This document shows, one piece after another, positions 9,758 through 18,262 of a stretch of DNA of 36,782 nucleotides; positions within the stretch are counted from its first letter, which is position 1; each line of letters starts with the position of its first letter. The DNA comes from Bdellovibrionales bacterium. Lineage in GTDB: Bacteria > Bdellovibrionota > Bacteriovoracia > Bacteriovoracales > Bacteriovoracaceae. The stretch is taken from assembly GCA_023250815.1 (NCBI GenBank), contig JAHEZZ010000006.1, forward strand, positions 1-36,782. Reading direction: 5' to 3'. Below the pieces are notes generated by a model. It saw nothing but the letters and a program-made list of their open reading frames with translations, was not told the DNA's origin and searched no databases. A program made the position numbers and the translations under genes.

Positions 9758-10933
9758 ATGAAAAAGATTTTTAGCTTTGTTCTTTTCCTAATTTTAAATA
9801 ATCAAATTTTTGCTAAGGAAGTTTGGGTTTCGGTTGGCTCAGATTTGGTTTCAAAGAGTGAAAAAAATTTCAAATCGGCCTTTAGGGAAAATCAAAATTT
9901 TGGGGATATTACTATTTTAAAAATTGAAGAAGAGTTTTTGCCTTTTCTTTCAAAATTTGCGCATCAAGATTTCCACCGGTGTGGTGGGTTTATCTATCAT
10001 GATTCAAAAGAAGATGCGCTTAAATTGGTAACGGACCTAGAGTCACAAGATTTTGCTAAAAAATTTTCTTTCGTCGATTATCAAATTAGTCACCAAGATA
10101 TGGTTAATCCAATGATAGAATCTGTAGATGCACTTCGTATTGCCGCCAACATTAGAACGATGGCGGCATTTCAAAATCGTTATTACACTGCACCTACTGG
10201 CGTACAATCTCAAGCTTGGGTGAAAGCAACTTGGGAAAAACTGGCGGCCGGTCGTTCAGATGCAACTGTAAGTTATTTCAAGCATCCAAATTGGTCACAG
10301 CCTTCAGTCATTTTAAAAATTCAAGGGAAAAGCAATGAGATCATCGTGGTTGGTGGTCACGCAGATTCTATATCTGGATACTTTGGCGGTGCTGCCGCCA
10401 GGGCACCGGGCGCTGATGATAATGCTTCCGGTATATCTTCGATTACAGAAATAATTCGTATTCTCATGGAGCATTCTTATCAACCAGAAAAAACTTTAAT
10501 GTTCATGGCCTATTCAGCTGAAGAGGTTGGCCTTAGAGGTTCAAAAGAAATCGCTACTCAAATGAAATCTCAAAATGCGCCGGTAATTGGAGTAATGCAA
10601 TTTGATATGACCAATTTTAAAGGATCTGATAATAGCATTGTACTCATGACTGATTATACCAATGAAGCTCAAAATAATTTTGTCGGTAAACTCATCGATA
10701 CTTATGTAAAAGTTAAATGGGGACAGGATAAGTGTGGCTATGCTTGCTCTGACCATGCTTCATGGCATATGAATGGTTATCCTGCCTCGATGCCATTTGA
10801 AGCACAAATGAGTGAGATGAATCATCAGATACACACTCCAAATGATACAATTTCACACTCTGGAGATAATGCTGATCATGCGTCAAAATTTGCTAGACTA
10901 GGACTATCTTATATTATAGAGCTAGATCAGTAA
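9758..10933 (+). CDS. Secreted M28-family leucyl aminopeptidase
   Basis: Signal peptide MKKIFSFVLFLILNNQIFA. GGHADSISG...APGADDNASGISSITEIIRIL...FMAYSAEEVGLRGSKEIA and IHTPNDT zinc ligands. SD GGAGGG before ATG 9758 (track start 9737 is TTG). Confidence 0.92.
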   Translation: MKKIFSFVLFLILNNQIFAKEVWVSVGSDLVSKSEKNFKSAFRENQNFGDITILKIEEEFLPFLSKFAHQDFHRCGGFIYHDSKEDALKLVTDLESQDFAKKFSFVDYQISHQDMVNPMIESVDALRIAANIRTMAAFQNRYYTAPTGVQSQAWVKATWEKLAAGRSDATVSYFKHPNWSQPSVILKIQGKSNEIIVVGGHADSISGYFGGAAARAPGADDNASGISSITEIIRILMEHSYQPEKTLMFMAYSAEEVGLRGSKEIATQMKSQNAPVIGVMQFDMTNFKGSDNSIVLMTDYTNEAQNNFVGKLIDTYVKVKWGQDKCGYACSDHASWHMNGYPASMPFEAQMSEMNHQIHTPNDTISHSGDNADHASKFARLGLSYIIELDQ

Positions 10934-10975
10934 TATTAAATAAGTGTACGACAGAAAATCTAGGAAAATGAATTA

Positions 10976-13816
10976 GTGATATTCAAAGAAATTGGCCTCT
11001 CAAAAGGCGCGAATGAAAAAGACTTACTTCTAATAGAAAGAACGGCAATTTTAAAAGCACATCAAGAATTTGGTGAAGAATTTGTCAGACCTCTTGAAGA
11101 AGCAGAAGTTATTTTAGATCTCTTTCGATATATTTATATAAATCTCTATTTGATAGTTCAGAATTATCCCTCGATTCAAAATTTATTTGATACTGAATTT
11201 ACTAATTGGAATAATTTTTTTGCAAGGGAATCAGTTTTCGATATTATTTATATCGATGATTTTTTAATTCCAGAAAAAGAAATGTTTTCTTTGATTCAAG
11301 AAAACAATGCTCCAAGGCTAGACAATCAAAAAATCCAGCTGATCAAAGACTATTTTTCAAAATGGGGAACAAACAAAAAAGATAATCACGAAAAGACTCA
11401 AGCAATTCTTAAAAACAGCTTCAATCTAGAAACAAAAAGTAGCGATTTAGCATGCGCCTGTGTCCAATGTTTGGCAGACCATAGAACGAGAATTAGAGAG
11501 GCCATTTTTGATGATCTCTTAACGATAATTGAAAAAGCAAAAACCGATATCATTTCGGCCCAAGAAAGAAATGACGATGCCAGTGAGATCTATGGAATCA
11601 TGCAAAGAGATTTAGAACAGAATTTATTTAAATCAAGAAGTAGGCTGAAAAAATCATCTCTCAATCGTCTTGAATCTCAAATTAAGCATAAAATAAAAGA
11701 GTATTTCGATTATCCTTCGGCAATGTGCTTAAAGCACACTGAAAAAATAAAACCATTTATTACTCAAATGTTAAGGCAAGAAGGATTGCGCCCAGATTTT
11801 TTAAATGATGATGAACTTGGCAAATTTTATTATCTAATGGGCACTAATGTTTGGAGGTCGGAAAGGTTTTTAGAAAAAGAATTCAAAAAATTTATTAAAA
11901 GTGCCATGGTTTTAAAGAGAAAAGATATTTCTGCTTCAATTTTAAAAGAATATTTAGGTGAATTTTGGGTTCATTCTCGTGCTAGACGACTCAACCGAAA
12001 AATTATTTATCACATGGGGCCAACGAATTCGGGAAAAACTTATCATGCCATAAACGCACTTTGCCAGGCAAAAAAAGGCTGCTATCTCGCACCACTTCGG
12101 TTATTGGCCGCTGAACTATACGACACTATGAATTCTCGAGGCGTAAAGACCACACTTTTAACAGGCGAGGAAGTTGTTGAGGTTGAAGGTGCAACTCATT
12201 TTTCTTCAACTATTGAGATGGCGCGCTTTCAAGAAGATTTTGATAGTGCAGTTATAGATGAAATACAGATGATCACAGATCCACAAAGGGGTTGGGCGTG
12301 GACCAGGGGTTTGGTAAATATATGTGCCAGAGAAGTACATTTATGCGGGGATCAGAGTGTTCTTAGTTTAGTTGAAGAGATTGTAAAGCTTTGTGGAGAT
12401 ACTTTAGAAATTAAACGCTATGAAAGAATGACTGAATTGAAAATTGAAACCAAACCGCTAGTGGTGGGGGATTTGCAAAGATCAGATGCTTTAATTGTTT
12501 TTTCCAGAAGAAATGCACTTAAGTATAAATACGATTTAGAGCAGTTGGGTTTTAAAGTCTCAATTGTTTATGGAAGACTTAGTCCAGAAGTAAGACGTGA
12601 GCAAGCACGGAAATTTGACGTTGGTGAAACGGATGTGATTGTCAGCACTGATGCTATTGCCATGGGAATGAATCTGCCAATTCAGCGAATTATTTTTTCT
12701 ACACTTACTAAAAATATTGATGATGAAGAAATAGCGATATCTATTAGTGAAATTAAACAGATTTCAGGAAGAGCTGGACGGTTTAATCGTTTTCCTATTG
12801 GTCACGTTTCTTGCTTAACAAAGGTGAAGGGTGGGATTGATCAAATTCGCGAGGCCCTAAATATGCCACTTGGCCAACAATCAAGAGGTATGGTTGGCCC
12901 TGATTTAGATATTTTTAATCAAGTTAATAATGCTTTAAAAATAAATTCTTTACCGGCATTGCAACTTTCTGAGTTTTTAAGGCTTTTTAATACCATGATC
13001 TTTAAACATCCTTTTTACTGTGTAGATTTAAAGGAAATGATTGAGCTTACAGAAATAGTAGAAGAAGCCGATCATAAGCATAATTTAAGTTCGGCCGAGG
13101 TTTTTGGATTTGCCTGTGCTCCTGTGAATATCGGCTTAATTGAACATGTTGAATATTACGTGTGGATCTTAAATCAATTTGTAAATTCTATTCCGATTAA
13201 GTGTGATACGATTGACTCTATTGCCAGCGATATTGACTATCTAGAAACATCTATAAAATGTGTAGAACTTTACCAGTGGTTATCCAGACATTTTAATAAT
13301 AAGAATTTTATTTTTGATGAATTTGAACTTTTGCATAATAAACAAAAAGCTGTAGATAGGTTAAACGAACTTTTGTCTGATAAAATTGTCCCAACCTGCT
13401 CGAGCTGTGGGTGTCAACTTCCAAAAGACGCAAAATTTTCAATTTGTGAAAATTGTTTTAGATCAAGAAGATTTCAAAGGAGAGGGAATAGTGGACGTCA
13501 ACAAGGCAGATATAATGGGAGTGATAGTTCGAGAAAAGATAACGACGTTTATCGCCCTGCTAAGAATAATGATGTCTATCGTCCTAAAGTCAATCGCCCT
13601 GCAGTGAATGATTCCCCATCTATAGCTTCTGAAAAACTTGTATCTGACCTGGGGGAAATTAGGGCGCCCAAAGATTATAAACCAGTTAAAAAAATAAAAT
13701 TTTGGTCTAAAACAAATAATCCTTTTAAAAAAAACAAAACAGAATTCGATAAGGACTCTAAAAATAAACCTGAAAAGAAAAAACTTTTTAGTTTTTCTAA
13801 GCGCAAACCTCGCTAA
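10976..13816 (+). CDS. SUV3-like DEAD/DExH RNA helicase with C-terminal zinc finger and basic tail
   Basis: HMGPTNSGKTYHA (motif I), VIDEIQMITDPQRGWAWTR (motif II), YGRLSPEVRREQARKFD, DAIAMGMNLPIQRIIF, QISGRAGRF. C-terminal CSSCGCQLPKDAKFSICENCF. GTG start. Confidence 0.9.
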   Translation: MIFKEIGLSKGANEKDLLLIERTAILKAHQEFGEEFVRPLEEAEVILDLFRYIYINLYLIVQNYPSIQNLFDTEFTNWNNFFARESVFDIIYIDDFLIPEKEMFSLIQENNAPRLDNQKIQLIKDYFSKWGTNKKDNHEKTQAILKNSFNLETKSSDLACACVQCLADHRTRIREAIFDDLLTIIEKAKTDIISAQERNDDASEIYGIMQRDLEQNLFKSRSRLKKSSLNRLESQIKHKIKEYFDYPSAMCLKHTEKIKPFITQMLRQEGLRPDFLNDDELGKFYYLMGTNVWRSERFLEKEFKKFIKSAMVLKRKDISASILKEYLGEFWVHSRARRLNRKIIYHMGPTNSGKTYHAINALCQAKKGCYLAPLRLLAAELYDTMNSRGVKTTLLTGEEVVEVEGATHFSSTIEMARFQEDFDSAVIDEIQMITDPQRGWAWTRGLVNICAREVHLCGDQSVLSLVEEIVKLCGDTLEIKRYERMTELKIETKPLVVGDLQRSDALIVFSRRNALKYKYDLEQLGFKVSIVYGRLSPEVRREQARKFDVGETDVIVSTDAIAMGMNLPIQRIIFSTLTKNIDDEEIAISISEIKQISGRAGRFNRFPIGHVSCLTKVKGGIDQIREALNMPLGQQSRGMVGPDLDIFNQVNNALKINSLPALQLSEFLRLFNTMIFKHPFYCVDLKEMIELTEIVEEADHKHNLSSAEVFGFACAPVNIGLIEHVEYYVWILNQFVNSIPIKCDTIDSIASDIDYLETSIKCVELYQWLSRHFNNKNFIFDEFELLHNKQKAVDRLNELLSDKIVPTCSSCGCQLPKDAKFSICENCFRSRRFQRRGNSGRQQGRYNGSDSSRKDNDVYRPAKNNDVYRPKVNRPAVNDSPSIASEKLVSDLGEIRAPKDYKPVKKIKFWSKTNNPFKKNKTEFDKDSKNKPEKKKLFSFSKRKPR

Positions 13817-13827
13817 TCTTTATGAAT

Positions 13828-13929
13828 GTATACCCTTCGCATTTTACTTCTCAAGCAAATTGTTGCGGGTATACTGCTCTTGATATTGCGCTCTCCTGTC
13901 GAAAGACTCAAGCATGATAAATATAAATG
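13828..13929 (+). repeat. Intergenic structured repeat, copy C (full-length, diverged)
   Basis: Collinear with copy B over ~98 bp. GTATACCC (13828-13835) / GGGTATAC (13867-13874) perfect outer stem. Extends into the start region of the DUF455 gene. Confidence 0.65.
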
Positions 13930-14762
13930 AATTTGCCCTGGAAATTTTGAAAGGTACTTCATTGTCTCAAAAGCTACTGAGGCCTGATCAAGATCTAGAT
14001 TTTTCGGCAAAAGATCTGTTTTTTACAATTAATAAACCAGCGAGATCTGAAAAAATTAAGTTTGGTGGGCAAGCAAAATTTCCACATCAATCGGCGCTTC
14101 GATTAAGCTCAGAAAGAGCGCGGGCGATTCATTTTTTTGCCAATCACGAATTGTTGGCAATTGAAATGATGGCCTATTTTATTTTAACGCTAAAGGAGTC
14201 GACACTAGATAATCAAATTTTAAGGCGTCGTGTTTATGAAACGCTTCGAGATGAGCAGAAACATCTCGAACTATATGTAAGTCGTATTAATTCATTAGGT
14301 GTTGAGTTTGGTGATTTTCCACTCAATGATTTTCTTTGGAGGCAAACAGTTTTTTTTACCGACCCTCAAAAATATTTTGCTATTATGGCCCTTACTTTTG
14401 AATGTGCAAATTTGGATTTTTCAAAATATTATAGCGAATTATTTTTAAATTATGGTGATCAAGAGAGTTCAAAAATATTAGAGATTGTTTATAATGATGA
14501 GATTGCCCATGTTGCTCTTGGGGTAAGCTATCTGGAAAAGGGAAGAAATAATTTAGCTCTTTGGGATTACTATCGTCAGTTGCTTCCTGATCGCCTTGGG
14601 CCGGCCCGGAGCAAAGGCAATCAATTTGACGAATATGCCAGATCCAAAGCTGGTCTTGATAAACAATTTATTGAGACTCAAAAATTGTTTGTTGATCCTT
14701 ACAAAACGATTAATAGAAAAAGCTGGAAAACAAAAGATGATGACATTTATAGTAAATCTTGA
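13914..14762 (+). CDS. DUF455 family ferritin-like (putative diiron) protein
   Basis: Four-helix ferritin-like pattern NHELLAIEMMAYFIL...LRDEQKHLELYVSRI...GDFPLNDFLW...TFECANLDFSKYY...IVYNDEIAHVALGVSYLE; EXXH-type ligands. Confidence 0.85.
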   Translation: MININEFALEILKGTSLSQKLLRPDQDLDFSAKDLFFTINKPARSEKIKFGGQAKFPHQSALRLSSERARAIHFFANHELLAIEMMAYFILTLKESTLDNQILRRRVYETLRDEQKHLELYVSRINSLGVEFGDFPLNDFLWRQTVFFTDPQKYFAIMALTFECANLDFSKYYSELFLNYGDQESSKILEIVYNDEIAHVALGVSYLEKGRNNLALWDYYRQLLPDRLGPARSKGNQFDEYARSKAGLDKQFIETQKLFVDPYKTINRKSWKTKDDDIYSKS

Positions 14763-15873
14763 TTATGAATGGGTGCTCTTTGGTAAAACAGTTCCAGAAG
14801 GACGACTTCATAGAATTCAAAAAGAATTTGAATTTATTTTTTTATTTGTTGAAGAGTCAAAGTCGCAATTATATTCTAATTTTATTTATCCCGATGATTA
14901 TTTAAATTCAGTACGTAATTATGTTACACACCTTAACGATATTACGAATTTAAAAAAAAACTTAACAAATTGGTGGGGAAAGCTTGAAAAATTAAAAGAA
15001 GAAAAAAAAATTAACTCAAAAATATCTGCTCTTGAAATTTCAAGAAAAATTAATTTGCTGCCTGAGGGCGTAATGGTTGTGAATTCTGTTGAAGAGTTTC
15101 TTCAACATTTAGATTCGTTTTCTATCGTTGAAGAATTTATTCTTAAAGATCCAAACTCGATGGGTGGGCAAGGTAATTTTATTTTCAGAAAAAGGGAACT
15201 AGGTCGCAGTATTTTGAAAATTAAATCGATGATAAACTCTGGCCCAGTTATTTTCTCTCCCTTTTTTAATAGAACATATGATTTGGGGACGTTGATCAAT
15301 CTTGAAAGTAATAGTTTATCTACCCATTTAAATTTTAATACAAAATTTGGTATTTTCAGAGGTGGCCGTGTGGCCCCAAAAGAATTATTGCCTGATAATT
15401 TTGTTGTAAAAACAATTTCAATTATCAATGAATATAAAAGTATTGGAGCAACTCATCAACTGCAGATTGACTCATTCTTATATCAAGATACGAATGGTGA
15501 ACATAAATTTTATCACTTACTAGAAGCGAACTATCGTAAAACGATGGGATATTTTATTCGCAGTATTTGTCATCATTTTAAAAACAAAATAGAGAATCCT
15601 TCGCTTCTCATCATTTATCGATCTGATCTTACTGTAGATTTGTTTCACTCTGAACAACAAAAAATTCTTTTGGATAATGGCATGGTAATTGTTTCTCCAG
15701 ATTTTTTAATTGATAGTTTAACTCGGGAAAAACAATATCTAGAAAATATATTTTTAGTTATTCCCTCTGAAGTTCTAAGAAAAAACAACTCTTTACTATT
15801 TTTTAAAATATTAAAACCAAATTCGTCAACTTCTATTTTGCTAAATGACATTCAGGGCCTAAATCTTAATTAA
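14740..15873 (+). CDS. ATP-grasp-like protein, translationally coupled to DUF455 gene
   Basis: EFILKDPNSMGGQGNFIFRK (ATP-grasp phosphate-loop-like), IDSFLYQDTNGEHKFYHLLEANYRKTMGYF (EANxR-type metal site). ATG 14737/14740 overlaps the DUF455 3' end; track start 14596 is too far upstream. Confidence 0.65.
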   Translation: MTFIVNLDYEWVLFGKTVPEGRLHRIQKEFEFIFLFVEESKSQLYSNFIYPDDYLNSVRNYVTHLNDITNLKKNLTNWWGKLEKLKEEKKINSKISALEISRKINLLPEGVMVVNSVEEFLQHLDSFSIVEEFILKDPNSMGGQGNFIFRKRELGRSILKIKSMINSGPVIFSPFFNRTYDLGTLINLESNSLSTHLNFNTKFGIFRGGRVAPKELLPDNFVVKTISIINEYKSIGATHQLQIDSFLYQDTNGEHKFYHLLEANYRKTMGYFIRSICHHFKNKIENPSLLIIYRSDLTVDLFHSEQQKILLDNGMVIVSPDFLIDSLTREKQYLENIFLVIPSEVLRKNNSLLFFKILKPNSSTSILLNDIQGLNLN

Positions 15874-15940
15874 TTATTTCCCCAATTAAGTCGAAAAGTG
15901 AATCGATCGAGACCTTTATCCTTGTGTTCGGGTATTAGAA

Positions 15941-17221
15941 ATGTTGGATAAACTGAAAGCACAATTAGAAGAACAGCTAAAGGGCATAATGCCCAAGATT
16001 GAGGAATTGAGATCAAAAATTCCTTTAAGTTTTCTTAAGAAAAAAGTGGCGAATGAAGAATTAGTTGAAGATCAAGTAGATAAAACAGAACAATCGGTTA
16101 GTGCGGCTTCCGCCGATAAAACATCCCAAGTAAGTGAAGGTGAAGTTGAAGAAGCAAAGGCTGAAGCAGAATCAGCAGAAGAAGGGCCAAAGGAAAAGGC
16201 CGCCATTTCAGAAAAAGAATTAAAAAAGAAAAAAATTATTAAAATCGCCGTTGTTGTCGGGCTTGTTTATTTGGGCGCAGATACTTTTTTAAATGATGAT
16301 CAAAAAAACACCTCTGGAATAAGTGAAGAGATTGCGGCAAACAAAGAAACAAAAACAAAGACAAAAAAAGAAATACAGGATACTGGCAAAACAGAAAAAG
16401 AAGCAGAAGTGCCACAAGTTTCTACAAATAAAGAGACTGTCATTTCTTCAGATCAAACAATTCCTGATTCTGTTTCTAATACAGCTGCACCTGATAAAAT
16501 TGTTGATATAACAACTCCCAAAGTTGATGTGCCCGCTGTCGAAACAAATGTTCCCGTTGCTGTGGCAGAGACACCAGCGGTTGAAAATAAAATAGCTCCT
16601 TTAACTCCCGAGGTCGCTCAAAATCCGGTAACCCCCTCAAATCCTCCATCAGTGGTAGTTGAGGTGGCGAAGGGGCAACCAACCAGCTCGGAACCTTTAA
16701 AAGACTCTATTAAAACAACTGAGGTCGCCGTTCCTTCGACTATTTCTGCTCAGGCAAGCAGTGAAACATTGGCGCCATCCCCAAGTTCAATAAGTCCCGC
16801 TAATAATTTGCTTCAAGATCAACCCTTGTCAGTTGCCTCAGTTCCTCAAAGTGAAACTAAATCTGAGCAAGATTTAAGCAAATTGCCGGCAGAGTTAGGT
16901 TTGGGTGAGGTTCAAAAAAAAGAAACAAGTCCTACTACTGACAACAGCATGGAATCTAAAATTCTTGATTCTGAGAAAGAATATATAATTCCCGAATATA
17001 ATCAGTTGGGGCGAGGCTTAGTTTATAATTGCAAGGGGAAACATTGGGCCTGTGTTAATAGAGAGAATTATTTTAAATGCCGTGATAATGAGAAATGGGT
17101 TGGAACAAATAATAAATCTAAAGAATGTAAACCTGTAGATGTTTATGCTTCTGATACAGACTGTAAATTAGTTCAGATTAACAATATTAATATCCGCAAA
17201 GAAACTAGTTTTTGCAATTAA
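15941..17221 (+). CDS. Membrane-anchored protein of unknown function with Pro/Thr/Ser-rich linker and C-terminal Cys-containing domain
   Basis: Charged N-terminus, single TM (IIKIAVVVGLVYLGADTFL), low-complexity linker, C-terminal YNCKGKHWACVNRENYFKCRDN...CKPV...DCKLV...SFC. Confidence 0.75.
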   Translation: MLDKLKAQLEEQLKGIMPKIEELRSKIPLSFLKKKVANEELVEDQVDKTEQSVSAASADKTSQVSEGEVEEAKAEAESAEEGPKEKAAISEKELKKKKIIKIAVVVGLVYLGADTFLNDDQKNTSGISEEIAANKETKTKTKKEIQDTGKTEKEAEVPQVSTNKETVISSDQTIPDSVSNTAAPDKIVDITTPKVDVPAVETNVPVAVAETPAVENKIAPLTPEVAQNPVTPSNPPSVVVEVAKGQPTSSEPLKDSIKTTEVAVPSTISAQASSETLAPSPSSISPANNLLQDQPLSVASVPQSETKSEQDLSKLPAELGLGEVQKKETSPTTDNSMESKILDSEKEYIIPEYNQLGRGLVYNCKGKHWACVNRENYFKCRDNEKWVGTNNKSKECKPVDVYASDTDCKLVQINNINIRKETSFCN

Positions 17222-17251
17222 TTAAGGAACCATAAAAAATTATTATTTTGC

Positions 17252-17989
17252 TTATGCTGCTTCTTTTTTGTAGTTTTCGCCCATGATTTCCAAGCGAAAA
17301 GTATCTTCATGCTTGCTTTGATCTTTTTTCATGGCATTTATAAATGACTCTACCAGCACGGGATCAAATTGTGATCCTGAAAACTCAAGAAGCTCACTGT
17401 AGGCAACTTCGTAAGGAAGGCCCTTTCTATAAGGTCTAGTTGATGTCATTGCATCGAAAGTATCAGCAATAAGAATAATTCGTGAAAATAGGGGTATACT
17501 ATCTCCCTTCAACCCACCTGGATACCCTCGACCGTCGTATCTTTCATGATGGTGTTTGGCAAACTTTCCAATAAGTTCTAGTTCAGAAAAATTTTTTAAA
17601 ATTTCATAAGAATGTTCAGGATGAAGCTTCATTTTAGAAAATTCTGAATCATCCAGACGTGTCGGTTTCAAGAGAACAGAGTCTGGGACACCAATTTTGC
17701 CAATATCATGAAATAGCGCTGACATTTCCAGAGTGTAGAGTTCATTTTCTGCAAGTTCAATTTCATGTCCAAGTAGCAAAGAATAAAATGCAACTCTCAT
17801 ACTATGGCCAAAAGTATAATGATCTTTAAGGTCGAGTGCCTTTAATAATATTTTTGTAGTTTTTTCGATAAGAATTTTCTTTTCTTTCTCAACATTGGTG
17901 AATACTAAAGAGCGATTCTTATGAGAATCATTTACATGGGGCAAAAGCAGAATATTGTCATTCTTCTTGGTCATTATTATTCCCGGCAT
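17252..17989 (-). CDS. HD-GYP domain phosphodiesterase (cyclic di-GMP type)
   Basis: HDIGKIGVPDSVLLKP, HHERYDGRGYPGGLKGDSIPLFSRIILIADTFDAMTSTRPYRKGL canonical motifs. Confidence 0.93.
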   Translation of the reverse strand: MPGIIMTKKNDNILLLPHVNDSHKNRSLVFTNVEKEKKILIEKTTKILLKALDLKDHYTFGHSMRVAFYSLLLGHEIELAENELYTLEMSALFHDIGKIGVPDSVLLKPTRLDDSEFSKMKLHPEHSYEILKNFSELELIGKFAKHHHERYDGRGYPGGLKGDSIPLFSRIILIADTFDAMTSTRPYRKGLPYEVAYSELLEFSGSQFDPVLVESFINAMKKDQSKHEDTFRLEIMGENYKKEAA

Positions 17990-18069
17990 CTTAAATAATT
18001 GCCTTTATTGCTTTTTTTAAGAGGCCATACTCTGCTTCATCGGAAATTTTTAATTAAACTTTAGGAAGA

Positions 18070-18098
18070 TTGTCAAAATTTGGGAAAAATCCTAGTAT
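18070..18098 (+). promoter_or_regulatory. Possible sigma70-like promoter for the 18260 gene
   Basis: TTGTCA (18070-18075), 17-nt spacer, TAGTAT (18093-18098). Would place repeat copy B inside the 5' UTR. Confidence 0.3.
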
Positions 18099-18160
18099 AT
18101 AATCCTAATGTCCAATTTGATAAATTGACCTAATCTTTTGATGGCCACTAAAAGTGAGTG

Positions 18161-18262
18161 CTATACCTCTACCAGTTTACTTTTCAAGTAAACTGTCCGG
18201 GCATACCACTCGTAATATTGAGTTTTCCAAGCTGGAAAACTCAAACGTGAGGAGTATAAATG
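18161..18262 (+). repeat. Intergenic structured repeat, copy B (full-length, two hairpins, ends in SD + ATG)
   Basis: AGTTTACTT-TTC-AAGTAAACT (18174-18194, 9-bp stem) and GAGTTTTCCA-AGC-TGGAAAACTC (18220-18242, 10-bp stem), then GTGAGGAGTATAAATG into the CDS. Confidence 0.75.

Noticed and set aside
13561-13616. Short near-repeats GATGTCTATCGTCC / GACGTTTATCGCCC as a possible CRISPR or tandem DNA repeat
   Set aside because: They encode repeated NDVYRP peptides in the helicase tail; too few and no spacer structure.
16323-16682. Overlapping ORFs 16323..16511 (+) and 16476..16682 (-)
   Set aside because: Low-complexity alternate frames of the Lys/Thr/Pro-rich linker of the 15941..17221 protein.
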